64,000 bases of DNA from Burkholderiales bacterium LSUCC0115. Lineage in GTDB: Bacteria; Pseudomonadota; Gammaproteobacteria; Burkholderiales; Burkholderiaceae_A. The position numbers and the translations under genes are program-made. The first letter of the stretch is position 1. Every line of letters begins with the position of its first letter. Of the stretch, positions 34,877 to 44,198 are shown in pieces. Under the pieces are notes generated by a model. That model worked only from the letters and a program-made list of their open reading frames with translations. It was not told the origin of the DNA and made no database searches. The stretch spans positions 144,547 through 208,546 of the forward strand of contig WJBW01000001.1 of assembly GCA_009646425.1 (NCBI GenBank), written 5' to 3'.

Positions 34877-35401
34877 ATGATCAAAAGCATGAATAAACCG
34901 CTCTTGCCCTTGTTCCTGGGTCTGACGATAGCCCTGGCCACCGGCACCATGGCTGCCGCACCCGAGCAAGGGGCAGCCCTCAAGCCCATGCCCGAAATCG
35001 CCAATGAGCCCAAGACCGAGCGCTTTCCAGGCGACCCGGCCGAGCACAAGGTCGTCTACATGTTCAACCAGGCCGATCTGGCCTACCAGACCTCGGTGCT
35101 CAATAGCATCCAGGCCATGGTCAAGACCTATGGTGACAACGTGAGCATTGCGGTGGTCGCCATTGGCCCTGGCATTCACGTGCTGGCCAACTCACCCAAA
35201 CGAGCGGTGGACAAGGACATCGCCGCCCGGGTGGACAACTTTGCCAAGTCCTACAAGGTGCGTTTCATTGCCTGTGGCAACACCATGGCCACGGTTGGCT
35301 ATGCCCAGGGTGACATGAAGCCCTTTGCCGAGTACGCCCTGGTCGGCGCAGCCGCACTGATGCGACTCCAGGAGACGGGCCACAAGGCCATCTTCTGGTA
35401 G
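34877..35401 (+). CDS. Periplasmic DsrE-like domain protein
   Basis: The protein has about 174 residues. A signal peptide ([20 protein letters not shown]) starts near residue 7. The rest has a DsrE/F-like Rossmann-type fold: [35 protein letters not shown], and [13 protein letters not shown] with a single Cys, where sulfur-relay proteins of this superfamily carry their reactive Cys. A periplasmic location is unusual for classical DsrEFH. The start is uncertain: ATG at 34877 or 34889. It is followed by the two tRNA genes on the other strand. Confidence 0.7.
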   Translation: MIKSMNKPLLPLFLGLTIALATGTMAAAPEQGAALKPMPEIANEPKTERFPGDPAEHKVVYMFNQADLAYQTSVLNSIQAMVKTYGDNVSIAVVAIGPGIHVLANSPKRAVDKDIAARVDNFAKSYKVRFIACGNTMATVGYAQGDMKPFAEYALVGAAALMRLQETGHKAIFW

Positions 35402-35420
35402 CAAGGGTTTTTAAAAGGTT

Positions 35421-35494
35421 TGGAGGCGGAACCCGGAATCGAACCGAGGTACACGGCTTTGCAGGCCGCTGCATAACCACTCTGCCATTCCGCC
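35421..35494 (-). tRNA. tRNA-Cys (anticodon GCA)
   Basis: The minus strand folds as a 74-base tRNA: acceptor GGCGGAA/TTCCGCC, anticodon loop CTGCAAA with GCA, T loop TTCGATT, and an encoded CCA at 35421-35423. It lies 57 bases after tRNA-Gly on the same strand. Confidence 0.95.
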
Positions 35495-35502
35495 AGCAGA
35501 TT

Positions 35503-35545
35503 TAAAAAAGACAAAGGGAAGCGTTTAAAAAAGCCGCTTCCCTTT
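35503..35545 (-). terminator. Terminator-like hairpin between tRNA-Gly and tRNA-Cys
   Basis: On the minus strand AAAGGGAAGC and GCTTCCCTTT form a perfect 10-base stem with a 13-base loop, followed by GTCTTTTTT. It sits between the two tRNA genes, so the tRNA-Cys must have its own promoter, or the hairpin must be read through and processed. Confidence 0.75.
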
Positions 35546-35550
35546 TGATT

Positions 35551-35626
35551 TGGAGCGGGAGACGAGTCTCGAACTCGCGACCTCAACCTTGGCAAGGTTG
35601 CGCTCTACCAACTGAGCTACTCCCGC
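35551..35626 (-). tRNA. tRNA-Gly (anticodon GCC)
   Basis: The minus strand folds as a 76-base tRNA: acceptor GCGGGAG/CTCCCGC, D arm TAGCTCAGTTGGTAGAGC, anticodon loop TTGCCAA with GCC, T loop TTCGAGA, and an encoded CCA at 35551-35553. It lies just downstream of pgsA, a usual place in Burkholderiales. Confidence 0.96.
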
Positions 35627-35652
35627 AACGAAGCCTCGCATTATATACGAAA

Positions 35653-36222
35653 TTAAAGTCGCCCTCGCAACTCAGGCCAGGCCTTGGCCAGGTAGTACAC
35701 CATGGAGACAAAAGTGAGGATGGCCGCGAGTCGGATCAGCCAATAACCCCAGGCAGCGGTATCGATCAGGCCCCAGAGCACAGGCGCCTGATAGAGCAAA
35801 AAGGGAATCGCCACCATCTGGGCAATGGTCTTGGCCTTGCCCAGCCAGTTGACCGCCACGCTCTTGTGGGCCCCCACCTGGGCCATCCATTCACGCAGCG
35901 CCGAGATGGTGATCTCTCGCCCAATGATGATCAGTCCCACCAGGGGTCCCACCCGCTGGACATCGATCAGAGCCACCAGGGCCGCGCAGACCATCAACTT
36001 GTCAGCGACGGGGTCCAGAAAAGCCCCAAAGCTGCTGGTCTGGTTCCACTTGCGGGCCAGCCAGCCATCAATCCAGTCGGTCACAGCAGCTGCCACAAAG
36101 ATCAGGGTCACGGCCAAATTGCGCTCCTGCTCGCTCAGACCCATCGGAACGTAGAAGACCAGCATGAAGACAGGGATCGCCACGATGCGCGCCCAGGTCA
36201 GCAGATTTGGCAGGCTGTACAT
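35653..36222 (-). CDS. pgsA: CDP-diacylglycerol-glycerol-3-phosphate 3-phosphatidyltransferase
   Basis: The 189-residue protein has the CDP-alcohol phosphotransferase motif DWIDGWLARKW...FGAFLDPVADK (about 49-75), with both Asp pairs binding the metal. Four or five membrane helices follow. It makes phosphatidylglycerol phosphate, the precursor of phosphatidylglycerol and cardiolipin. The start lies 6 bases after the uvrC stop on the same strand, which suggests a common transcript that continues into the tRNA genes. Confidence 0.95.
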   Translation of the reverse strand: MYSLPNLLTWARIVAIPVFMLVFYVPMGLSEQERNLAVTLIFVAAAVTDWIDGWLARKWNQTSSFGAFLDPVADKLMVCAALVALIDVQRVGPLVGLIIIGREITISALREWMAQVGAHKSVAVNWLGKAKTIAQMVAIPFLLYQAPVLWGLIDTAAWGYWLIRLAAILTFVSMVYYLAKAWPELRGRL

Positions 36223-36228
36223 GGCTGC

Positions 36229-38094
36229 TTATGTTACGCGCAACTGTCGGTAGATCTGCTCGGCTAAGGTCTGAGACACGCCCTCTACCGAGGCCAGCTC
36301 ATCCACCGAGGCAGCCTTGAGACCTGCCAGGCCACCAAAGCGGGCCAGCAACTTGGCCCGCCGTTTGGGACCCACGCCCTCGATCTCATCGAGGATCGAG
36401 CCCGTTCGGGCCTTGGCCCGCTTGGCCCGCATGCCCGTGATGGCAAACCGGTGGGCCTCGTCACGAATCTGGGCAATCAGCAACAAGGCCCCGTGATCGG
36501 GACCCAAAGCCAGCTTGCGCCCATCCGGAAAGACCAGGCGCTCTAGTCCCACCTTGCGTCCCTCCCCCTTGGCCACACCCACCAAGAGCTGCGGGTCATG
36601 CCCCAGCTGTTCAAAGACCGAGACCGCGACCGACATCTGACCCTTTCCGCCATCGACCAACACCAGATCGGGCATCTCTTCGATGTCCTGGTAGCGACGG
36701 GTCAGGACCTGACGCATGGCCGCGTAGTCATCGCCAGGCGCAATATCGGTGATGTTAAAGCGCCGGTAATCGGCCGACTGCATGGCATGGTGGTGATAGA
36801 CCACGCAAGAGGCCTGCGTCGCCTCACCTGCCGTGTGGCTCACATCAAAGCATTCAATCCGCAGTCGATCCAAATCGTCTGCGGGCACGGTGAGTCCAAG
36901 GGTATCGACCAACAGGCGGGTCTTGGCCTGGGCGCCGCCGACCTCCTGGGCTCGACGCGTGAGCGCCAGACGGGCGTTGTCCTCGGCCATGCGCAGCCAG
37001 TCACGGCGCTTGCCCTGCGGTGCCACCAAGACCCTCACGGCCGGCTGGTCAGGCCTTTGAGACAACCAGTTGCCCACCTCTTCGGCCACGCCATCCCGGT
37101 TGATGATCAAGGTACCCACCGGGGTCTGGCTGGCATAGTGCTGCCCCACAAACGAGACCAGGGCATCGTCCAAGGCATCGTCGGTGGCCAAGCCCGTAGA
37201 GGCCGTGGGCAGACAGAAGAAGGGGCGATCGCCCAAATGACGCCCCCCGCGGACCATAGCCAGATTGACCACCAGGCGCTGGCCGTCACTGGCAACCGCC
37301 AGCACATCACAGTCCAGCTGCTCGTCAGCTTCCATGGCGTGCTGGGCCAAGACCTTGCTCAGTGCCGCGATCTGATCCCGATAGACCGCTGCATCCTCGA
37401 ATCGCATCTCATCGGAGGCCGCCTGCATGTCGGCGTTTAAGCCATCGAGCAGATCGGCGTGCCCCCCTCTCAGAAACGACAAGGCGCGCTGGACATCGCG
37501 CTGATAGTCCGGCTGACTGATGTCGGCCACACAAGGTGCACTGCACCGATGAATCTGCGCCAACAGGCAAGGCCGGGATCGATTCGAAAACACATTGTCC
37601 GTGCAGCTGCGCAGCCGAAAGACCTTTTGCAGAATCTGCAGGCTCTCTTTGACGGCCCATCCATTGGGGAACGGCCCAAAGTAATCGGCCTGCCGATCCA
37701 CAGCCCCCCGATAAAAAGAGATGCGCGGGTAATCGTGACGACTGATGCGAACAAAGGGGTAAGACTTGTCGTCTCGGAACAAGATGTTGTACTTGGGCGA
37801 CTGGGTCTTGATGAGGTTGTTTTCCAGCAGCAAGGCCTCGGCCTCACTTCGCACCACCGTAATCTGGGCGTCCGCAATCTGCTCGACCATGCGGGCAATT
37901 CGAGGTCCATGACCAGACTTGTGAAAGTAGCTCGAGACCCGCTTCTTTAAATCACGGGCCTTGCCCACATAGAGCAGGCTCTGGTCCTGGGCGTAGAAGC
38001 GATAGACCCCCGGCAGATTGGGCAGGCTGGCGACAAAGGGCTTGGGGTCAAATGGCCCTAAGCCCTCTTGAGACCTCTGGTCTGATTCAGTCAC
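36229..38094 (-). CDS. uvrC: Excinuclease ABC subunit C
   Basis: Counted from GTG 38094 the protein has 621 residues. The GIY-YIG domain has [20 protein letters not shown] (about 25-45). A UVR domain follows near 210-235 ([18 protein letters not shown]), then the RNase H-like C-terminal nuclease with FDVSHT and VDGGKGQ. The helix-hairpin-helix pair is at the end. UvrC makes both incisions around bulky lesions bound by UvrAB. The GTG has GAGG at proper distance and overlaps the UDG stop; ATG 38106 is an alternative. Confidence 0.93.
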   Translation of the reverse strand: MTESDQRSQEGLGPFDPKPFVASLPNLPGVYRFYAQDQSLLYVGKARDLKKRVSSYFHKSGHGPRIARMVEQIADAQITVVRSEAEALLLENNLIKTQSPKYNILFRDDKSYPFVRISRHDYPRISFYRGAVDRQADYFGPFPNGWAVKESLQILQKVFRLRSCTDNVFSNRSRPCLLAQIHRCSAPCVADISQPDYQRDVQRALSFLRGGHADLLDGLNADMQAASDEMRFEDAAVYRDQIAALSKVLAQHAMEADEQLDCDVLAVASDGQRLVVNLAMVRGGRHLGDRPFFCLPTASTGLATDDALDDALVSFVGQHYASQTPVGTLIINRDGVAEEVGNWLSQRPDQPAVRVLVAPQGKRRDWLRMAEDNARLALTRRAQEVGGAQAKTRLLVDTLGLTVPADDLDRLRIECFDVSHTAGEATQASCVVYHHHAMQSADYRRFNITDIAPGDDYAAMRQVLTRRYQDIEEMPDLVLVDGGKGQMSVAVSVFEQLGHDPQLLVGVAKGEGRKVGLERLVFPDGRKLALGPDHGALLLIAQIRDEAHRFAITGMRAKRAKARTGSILDEIEGVGPKRRAKLLARFGGLAGLKAASVDELASVEGVSQTLAEQIYRQLRVT

Positions 38095-38746
38095 TGGCGG
38101 CCTCATCCACCAACTGCCTGGCCCGACCGATGACCTGCTCAAACATGGCCTCGGTGAGTCGGCCCGTGTTCACGTTGTAGCGACTGGGGTGGTAGCTGTC
38201 GAGCACCGTCAACGATCCGACTTTGTGCTCGGCTGCATGGCCAAAAACCAGGTCCTTGGGCTTCTTGCCGACCAAGCCCAAGTCCAGGCTGCGCACCACA
38301 GCCGCATGGGAGACCGAACCCAGGCAGAGAATCACTCTGGGGGCCACCAACTGAATCTCGGCGGCGAGGTAAGGCCTGCAGTTGGCAACCTCACTGCCAA
38401 TCGGCTTGTTGTCGGGTGGCAGGCATTTGACCGCATTGGTGATCCGGCAGTTGCGCATCTGCAACCCATCGTCGGCCGACACTGAGCGCGGACGACTGGC
38501 AAACCCATGGGCATGCAGGCTGCCATAGAGCAAGTCACTGCAGGCGTCTCCAGTAAAGGGGCGGCCTGTGGCGTTGGCGCCATGCAGACCAGGTGCCAGA
38601 CCCACCACCAACAGGCCGGCTTGCTCTGGGCCAAAGGGAGGGACAGGACGACAAAAATACTTGCCGTGTTTGGCCTTGACCTGGTCTAGAAAACTCGCAA
38701 GCCGGGCACACTGCCGGCAGGAGGCGTCATAGACCGGATGGGTCAT
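38087..38746 (-). CDS. Uracil-DNA glycosylase family 5 (UDGb-like)
   Basis: The 219-residue protein has [19 protein letters not shown] near residue 48, the motif of UDGb, in which the usual Asp/Asn of motif I is missing. [13 protein letters not shown] in motif II follows. Cys at 10, 13, 32 and near 115 suit a 4Fe-4S cluster. UDGb enzymes remove uracil, hypoxanthine and other damaged bases. The gene lies between nagZ (ATGA-type overlap) and uvrC. Together with uvrC it forms a small repair pair. Confidence 0.85.
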   Translation of the reverse strand: MTHPVYDASCRQCARLASFLDQVKAKHGKYFCRPVPPFGPEQAGLLVVGLAPGLHGANATGRPFTGDACSDLLYGSLHAHGFASRPRSVSADDGLQMRNCRITNAVKCLPPDNKPIGSEVANCRPYLAAEIQLVAPRVILCLGSVSHAAVVRSLDLGLVGKKPKDLVFGHAAEHKVGSLTVLDSYHPSRYNVNTGRLTEAMFEQVIGRARQLVDEAASD

Positions 38747-39744
38747 GGCATGAGGCGATCCAGGTTGCGTCGACTGGTCGCCTTTAAAAAGTCTGGCAGC
38801 CGGCGGGGCAACTCATCCAGGGCGCGCTCTGCCAAATCGGGGCGGTTGCAAATCAAGGTGGCATCACAGCCCGCCTCAAACGCCGCCTGCGCCCGATCAG
38901 CGACGTCGTCGTACACCGCTGCACCGGCCATGGCCAGGTCATCACTGATGATCACCCCATCAAAGCCCAGTCGATCACGGAGAATGTCTTGGAGCCAGAC
39001 TCGGGAGAAACCAGCCGGCTGATCGTCCACTTGGGTGTATTGAATGTGGGCTGGCATGACAGCCGTCAGCGGCACCTGTCCATAAGCACCCGAGCCCAGC
39101 CGCAGATAAGGCAGGATGTCTTGAAGCAGGATGGTCTGCAGGTCTCGATCATCCACGGGCAGCGCATGGTGTGAATCGGCGCTGGCCCACCCATGCCCCG
39201 GGAAGTGCTTGCCACAGTTCTTAAAGCCGGCCTGAGCCAGACCAGCCATGGTGGCCTCGGCCAAGGCACTCACCAGGTTCTCATCACGATGAAACGACCG
39301 ATCCGAGATCACCTGACTCTGTCCGTAGTCCAGATCCAAGACTGGTGTGTAGCTAAAGTCCACCCCGACCGCCTTGAGCTCACTGGCCAGGGTAAAGGCC
39401 GCCTGACGCGCCTGATCACAGGCGGCTGTCAACTCGGCGGCTCCACAGCCAGACTGCAGACACTCCCCCAAGCTTCTAAAACTCGGCAGCGCGGTAAAGC
39501 CATCCCGAAACCGCTGAATGCGTCCGCCCTCATGATCGACCGAGATCTTCAGACGCTCATGGTCTGACTGGGCCAGACCCGGACGCACCGCATGAATCTC
39601 GCACGTGAGAGCCATCAACTGAGCGCGATCTGCAAAGTTTCGGCTAAACAGGATCACCCCGCCCACCCAAGGATGGGCGAGCTTCTCAGCCTCTTCGCCC
39701 GTCAGGCTGGTGCCTGCCACATCAATGATCAAGGGACCCAGCAT
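38743..39744 (-). CDS. nagZ: Beta-N-acetylhexosaminidase
   Basis: The 333-residue GH3 enzyme has KHFPGHGWASADSHHALP (about 160-177), with the catalytic His-Asp dyad loop. GVIISDDLAMAGA near residue 246 contains the nucleophile Asp. NagZ removes N-acetylglucosamine from muropeptides in cell-wall recycling in the cytoplasm, and it influences beta-lactamase induction. It follows acpS by 11 bases and overlaps the UDG gene by 4 bases. Confidence 0.94.
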   Translation of the reverse strand: MLGPLIIDVAGTSLTGEEAEKLAHPWVGGVILFSRNFADRAQLMALTCEIHAVRPGLAQSDHERLKISVDHEGGRIQRFRDGFTALPSFRSLGECLQSGCGAAELTAACDQARQAAFTLASELKAVGVDFSYTPVLDLDYGQSQVISDRSFHRDENLVSALAEATMAGLAQAGFKNCGKHFPGHGWASADSHHALPVDDRDLQTILLQDILPYLRLGSGAYGQVPLTAVMPAHIQYTQVDDQPAGFSRVWLQDILRDRLGFDGVIISDDLAMAGAAVYDDVADRAQAAFEAGCDATLICNRPDLAERALDELPRRLPDFLKATSRRNLDRLMP

Positions 39745-39755
39745 GGCGATTGCTC

Positions 39756-40175
39756 CTAATGACTTGAGAGGGGTGGTTGAGACTCAACGATGGCAAAGGC
39801 CTGGGCCAGGTCCTGCTCATCGGAGACCGAAATGTGAACGACCAGGCCACGCTCGGACAGGTAGCTGGCCAGGCCCTTCTGGGCCACTGCCTGAGGGGCG
39901 CCCGCGGCATTGTTCAAGACCTGCAAAGAATGCAGACTCATGGGTGAAGACAGGCCGCAGCCCAGCGCCTTGCCAACGGCCTCTTTGGCCGCAAACCGTT
40001 TGGCCAGATAAGACACTGCTCTGGCGAGCCCCGCCTGTCCTCGGCCCAGACGAGCCTGGAAGACTTGGCGCTCTTGTTCACCGAGAATCCGATTGACCAG
40101 CCGATCACCCCAGCGGTCATAGAGTGCCCGCATGCGCGCAATCACCACCACGTCGGTACCAATCCCCACAATCAC
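39756..40175 (-). CDS. acpS: Holo-[acyl-carrier-protein] synthase
   Basis: The 139-residue protein has GIGTDVVVIARM near the start and KRFAAKEAVGKALG near residue 62, the two motifs binding magnesium and CoA. It transfers 4'-phosphopantetheine onto AcpP, encoded at 51180-51419. The GTG at 40175 overlaps the pdxJ stop as GTGA. The family length is about 125-135 residues. Confidence 0.95.
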   Translation of the reverse strand: MIVGIGTDVVVIARMRALYDRWGDRLVNRILGEQERQVFQARLGRGQAGLARAVSYLAKRFAAKEAVGKALGCGLSSPMSLHSLQVLNNAAGAPQAVAQKGLASYLSERGLVVHISVSDEQDLAQAFAIVESQPPLSSH

Positions 40176-40921
40176 CGACAGCAGGCCTCTCGCATGAGTC
40201 GCTTCATCTCGCGGACCGCCTCTCGCATGCCAACAAAGACAGCGCGCGAGACGATGGCATGACCGATGTGCAGTTCACGGACACCCTGTAGAGCGGCGAT
40301 GGGCTGCACGTTGAAATAGTTCAAGGCATGGCCAGCGTTAAACCGCATACCCAATTCACAAATCCGCTCGCCGGCCTTTGCGATTTTTTGGATCTCCTGC
40401 TGAACCGCAGGACGGTCGGCATCGCGACCCTGCTCGTGAAAGACCTGCGCGTAAGGGCCCGTGTGGATCTCGCAGACCTCGATGCCCAGGTCATGGGCCG
40501 CTTCAATCTGCGGTAGTTGCGCATCGACAAAAGCACTCACGGTGATGCCCGCATCCCGCAGCTTGGCCACCATGGGGCGAAGGGCTGCCGCCTGACCCAG
40601 GACATCCAGCCCACCCTCGGTGGTGATCTCTTGGCGACCCTCGGGCACCAGCATGGCCATCTCAGGGCGAATCTCACAGGCCATGGCCACCATCTCAGCG
40701 GTGGCCGCCATCTCGAAGTTCAGCTTGATCTGGGTGTGGGTGCGCAGTCGACGAACGTCATCGTCTTGGATGTGACGACGATCTTCACGCAGATGAACCG
40801 TGATGCCGTCGGCACCGCCTAAGTGAGCCTCAACCGCGGCCCAGATCGGATCAGGGTCATAGCTTCGACGGGCCTGACGAAGCGTCGCGACGTGATCGAT
40901 GTTGACACCCAGTTCAATCAT
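40172..40921 (-). CDS. pdxJ: Pyridoxine 5'-phosphate synthase
   Basis: The 249-residue TIM-barrel protein has LGVNIDHVATLRQARR at the start, DGITVHLREDRRHI and INAHGLNY-like NAGHALNYFNV near 200. HIGHAIVSRAVFVG follows at about 228. It joins 3-amino-1-hydroxyacetone phosphate and deoxyxylulose phosphate. The recO-pdxJ-acpS order is conserved in proteobacteria. The ATG at 40921 follows the recO stop by 13 bases. Confidence 0.96.
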   Translation of the reverse strand: MIELGVNIDHVATLRQARRSYDPDPIWAAVEAHLGGADGITVHLREDRRHIQDDDVRRLRTHTQIKLNFEMAATAEMVAMACEIRPEMAMLVPEGRQEITTEGGLDVLGQAAALRPMVAKLRDAGITVSAFVDAQLPQIEAAHDLGIEVCEIHTGPYAQVFHEQGRDADRPAVQQEIQKIAKAGERICELGMRFNAGHALNYFNVQPIAALQGVRELHIGHAIVSRAVFVGMREAVREMKRLMREACCR

Positions 40922-40934
40922 GCTGAATTTCCTC

Positions 40935-41687
40935 TCAAACCCCAGATTCTGCCCGCATCTGGGACAGTGTGCGGACCGAATCCCGGGACATCAAATCCAC
41001 CTCACCCAGTTGATGGCGAATCAAGGCTCGCAACAGGCGTTTGGCCTCGCCGGTGACCTGGGGTCGCTCAAAGCCGGCCGCAAAGTCGGACAGCGGCTGA
41101 TCATAGGCTGCCAAGGCCGTAAGGGTGTGCCCGGAGACCGCCATCGGGTTGGCCTCGTCCGGGTCAGCCTGACAGGGATAGACCCCATCGGCTGGCCGCA
41201 TCTCGTAACGGGCGGCCGGCTGGGCCCAGACAGCGGCCGGGGCAAATTCGGGGGCCAGGCCCATCTCCCGCAGCAGACGGCACTCAAACTGACGCAGGAC
41301 CGGCTCGACCAACTGGCTCTGGTCGGTTGCATGAGACAGGGCATGCAGGGCCTGCTCATAAGCCTGAAACAGAAAAGGATGGGCATCCTGCCTGGGCAGC
41401 AGCCGAATCAAGAGTTCATTGAGGTAAAAGCCCGCCATCAGACTGCTGGCGGGCAAGGCGCCAAGGCCTCCACGCCATTCGGCGGACATCAGGGTCCTCA
41501 GGTCACCCTTGGCCGAGTAGCGGACCAAGAGGGGGACAAAAGGCTGCAACAGGCCACGCAAAGCCGACCGGGGCCGGCGTGCGCCACGCGCCACCAGGCC
41601 CATGCGCCCCTCGTCTCTGGTCAGAACCTCGACAATGAGGCTGGTCTCGCGCCAGGGCAGGCTGTGCAAGACATAGGCTTCATTCAT
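40935..41687 (-). CDS. recO: DNA repair protein RecO
   Basis: Counted from the ATG at 41687 the protein has 250 residues. The N-terminal OB fold carries HSLPWRETSLIVEVLTRDEGR, followed by GARRPRSALRGLLQPF. A helical C-terminus with YLNELLIRLLP follows. RecO helps RecR load RecA on SSB-coated gaps. The ORF could be read much further upstream but that part lies inside era. The start overlaps the era stop by 8 bases. Confidence 0.93.
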   Translation of the reverse strand: MNEAYVLHSLPWRETSLIVEVLTRDEGRMGLVARGARRPRSALRGLLQPFVPLLVRYSAKGDLRTLMSAEWRGGLGALPASSLMAGFYLNELLIRLLPRQDAHPFLFQAYEQALHALSHATDQSQLVEPVLRQFECRLLREMGLAPEFAPAAVWAQPAARYEMRPADGVYPCQADPDEANPMAVSGHTLTALAAYDQPLSDFAAGFERPQVTGEAKRLLRALIRHQLGEVDLMSRDSVRTLSQMRAESGV

Positions 41688-42591
41688 AACCAAAGCTGCG
41701 CACGGCCGCCTCGTCATCTGACCAATTGGCCTTGACCTTGACCCAGAGTCGCAGACGCACTGGCTGCTCGAGCAAGCGCATGATGTCCTGCCGGGCCTGG
41801 CTGCCGATGCGCTTGATGCGCTCACCACCGTCGCCAATGACCATGGGCTTTTGCGACGCCTTGGCCACGACAATCGTGGCATCGATCTCGACGGCCGGCT
41901 TGGCCTCGCTGGGATCAGGCTCTGCAAAGCGATCGATGACCACCGTGCAGGCATAGGGCAGTTCGTCGCCCATCAGGCGAAAGAGCTTTTCGCGAATCAA
42001 CTCAGCCGATAAAAACCGAACACTCTTGTCGGTCACCGTCTCTTCGTCGACCAAGGGGTCTTGCTCCGGCAGTTGTTCGGCCAGGGCATCGGCCAGGGCA
42101 TCGAGCTGAAAGCCACGCTTGGCCGAGACCGGCACCAAGGCTGCAAAAGCCCGCTGCCCGGTCAGCCGCTTGGCCAGCTCAAAGGCCTTGGCCTTGTCGG
42201 CATCGGCCTTGAACAAGTCCACCTTGTTCAGGGCCACCACCACGGGCAGGTCGGTTGGCAGCATCTGCAGGACCCGCTCGTCTTCTGGGGTGAGCCGATC
42301 GGATTCGATGACCCACAAAATGGCATCCACATCTCCAAAGACCGAAACCGCCGCCTTGTTGAGCTGACGGTTAAGTGCAGCCTGATGGCTGTGTTGAATG
42401 CCGGGTGTGTCGACAAAGAGAATCTGATGCCGATCTACGGTGCGAACGCCCAGAATCTGGTGGCGGGTGGTCTGAGCCTTTTTAGAGGTGATCGAGATGT
42501 TGGCCCCGATCAAGGCATTGAGCAGACTGGACTTGCCGACGTTGGGCCGACCGACAATGGCCACGGTGCCGCAGCGATGGAGGGCTGTCAC
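41680..42591 (-). CDS. era: GTPase Era
   Basis: The 303-residue protein has GRPNVGKSSLLNALIG (G1), TRHQI (G2 region), DTPG (G3), NKVD (G4) and a C-terminal KH domain with GDGGERIKRIG. Era binds the 3' end of 16S rRNA and checks assembly of the 30S subunit. It starts with GTG directly after the rnc stop (TAAGTG), so rnc-era-recO are tightly coupled, as in many bacteria. Confidence 0.96.
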   Translation of the reverse strand: MTALHRCGTVAIVGRPNVGKSSLLNALIGANISITSKKAQTTRHQILGVRTVDRHQILFVDTPGIQHSHQAALNRQLNKAAVSVFGDVDAILWVIESDRLTPEDERVLQMLPTDLPVVVALNKVDLFKADADKAKAFELAKRLTGQRAFAALVPVSAKRGFQLDALADALAEQLPEQDPLVDEETVTDKSVRFLSAELIREKLFRLMGDELPYACTVVIDRFAEPDPSEAKPAVEIDATIVVAKASQKPMVIGDGGERIKRIGSQARQDIMRLLEQPVRLRLWVKVKANWSDDEAAVRSFGYE

Positions 42592-43401
42592 TTAAGGTTT
42601 CTCTGTGACGGGTTTGCCGGCCGCAGGCGCGCCAGCATCGGACTTCTCGGCCGGGGCGAAGACCAGCTTGGCCTGCGGGGCTGGCTCGGGCGACTTGCGA
42701 GAGCGACGGCGTTTTTTGGGGGCCTCGGACAGCGCCTGCTGGGCAGCATCAAAAGCCTTGGTGGCGGCAGCCTGCTCGGCAGCGCGACGAGAGGCACCAT
42801 TGCCCAGCACGGTGATGTTGAGCTTGAGCAGACTGCACTCGACCTCAAACATCTGATTGTGGGCAGCCCCGCTGGTGGCCACCACCTGGTAAGCCGGCAA
42901 GGGGAGCCCATGGGCCTGCAAGAATTCTTGCAAGAGGGTCTTGGCGTCCTTGCCCAGGGTTCTGGGGTCGACCTGTTTAAGAATGGGGCTATACAGACCA
43001 TCGATCACCTTGGCCGCAGCATCAAAACCGCCGTCCAGAAAGATCGCACCGAACAACGCCTCCAGGGCATCGGCCAGAATCGATGGACGCCGAAGTCCAC
43101 CACTTTTGAGCTCGCCCTCGCCCAGATGAAGATGCTGGTGAAGCGACAGGGTCTGGGCAATGTCATGCAGAGCCTGCTGACGGACCAGACTGGAGCGAAC
43201 CCGGCTCAGGTCCCCTTCGTCAAAATTGGAGAGCTCTCGATAGAGCAGCCCAGCCACAGCCAGGTTCAGAACGCTGTCGCCCAGAAACTCCAGGCGCTCA
43301 TTGTGTTGGGCGCTATGGCTGCGGTGGGTCAGGGCCAGCCGACGCAGGTCAGGGTTCTGAAATCGATACCCAAGCTTGGCCTCTAGATCCGTCACACTCA
43401 C
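42592..43401 (-). CDS. rnc: Ribonuclease III
   Basis: The 269-residue protein has [16 protein letters not shown] (about 34-50), with the catalytic Glu and Asp. [13 protein letters not shown] follows, and a double-stranded RNA-binding domain at about 155-225. The C-terminal 40 residues are a Lys/Ala/Pro-rich tail ([15 protein letters not shown]), longer than in E. coli. It cleaves double-stranded RNA, including rRNA precursors. The GTG start overlaps the lepB stop as GTGA. Confidence 0.95.
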   Translation of the reverse strand: MSVTDLEAKLGYRFQNPDLRRLALTHRSHSAQHNERLEFLGDSVLNLAVAGLLYRELSNFDEGDLSRVRSSLVRQQALHDIAQTLSLHQHLHLGEGELKSGGLRRPSILADALEALFGAIFLDGGFDAAAKVIDGLYSPILKQVDPRTLGKDAKTLLQEFLQAHGLPLPAYQVVATSGAAHNQMFEVECSLLKLNITVLGNGASRRAAEQAAATKAFDAAQQALSEAPKKRRRSRKSPEPAPQAKLVFAPAEKSDAGAPAAGKPVTEKP

Positions 43402-44198
43402 TCAAAGAATCCCAGTCGGGAGAACTGACCCGAGAAGATCTCGTCGGCATTGAACCAGATGAGGAAGGCCTTTCCGACCAGGTTGCGCTCGGGGACAAAG
43501 CCCCAGATCCGGCTGTCGGCAGAGTTGTCACGGTTGTCCCCCATGACGAAATAATGCCCTGCCGGGACGGTGCAGCGCATCCCCCCGAAAACCCGCTCGC
43601 AGTTTTCACGATATGGAAAAGCCTCGGCCAGCAGGAAATCCCCTGCCCCGGGGTCGTTCAGACTGGTGTAGGTCTTGCCGCCCAGGCTCTCCTGAAAGGC
43701 CAGCGACGGCACGGTGGCCCCTGGGTTCAGAAAGCCACCAACGGGCTTTTTCTCAATGGGCTGGCCATTGACCGTGATCTGCTTGTTGATAAAGCTCACC
43801 GTGTCGCCGGGCAGGCCAATCACCCGCTTGATGTAGTCCACCGACTCATCCTTGGGATAGCGAAAGACCATGACATCGCCACGTTGGGGCAACCCCGTGT
43901 CGAAGACCTTCTTGTGAACCACCGGCAGACGGACCCCATAGCTGTACTTCTTCACCAGGATCAGATCACCAATGCGCAGGGTGGGGATCATGGAGCCCGA
44001 TGGAATGTTGAAGGGCTCGAACAAAAAGGACCGCACAAAGAACACCAGAAACAACACGGGGAACAGACCCGCCGTATATTCCAGCCAGAGTGGTTGAACG
44101 GCCTCTGGGCCGCGTTGTTTGCGCCAGACCAGACGATCAACAAACCACAAGATGCCGGTAAACAGGCAGGCCATGGCCAGGATCAGAGCGAAGTTCAT
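43398..44198 (-). CDS. lepB: Signal peptidase I
   Basis: The 266-residue protein has two N-terminal membrane helices. [12 protein letters not shown] near residue 68 contains the catalytic Ser, [11 protein letters not shown] near 120 the general base Lys, and [11 protein letters not shown] near 218 is box E. It cuts signal peptides such as those of the FadL and DsrE-like proteins here. The ATG overlaps the lepA stop as TGATG, so lepA-lepB are coupled. Confidence 0.96.
   Translation of the reverse strand: MNFALILAMACLFTGILWFVDRLVWRKQRGPEAVQPLWLEYTAGLFPVLFLVFFVRSFLFEPFNIPSGSMIPTLRIGDLILVKKYSYGVRLPVVHKKVFDTGLPQRGDVMVFRYPKDESVDYIKRVIGLPGDTVSFINKQITVNGQPIEKKPVGGFLNPGATVPSLAFQESLGGKTYTSLNDPGAGDFLLAEAFPYRENCERVFGGMRCTVPAGHYFVMGDNRDNSADSRIWGFVPERNLVGKAFLIWFNADEIFSGQFSRLGFFE

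Noticed and set aside
42061-43386. 441-codon plus-strand frame opposite era and rnc
   Set aside because: It crosses two well-supported genes on the other strand, lacks a ribosome-binding site and shows no known motif.
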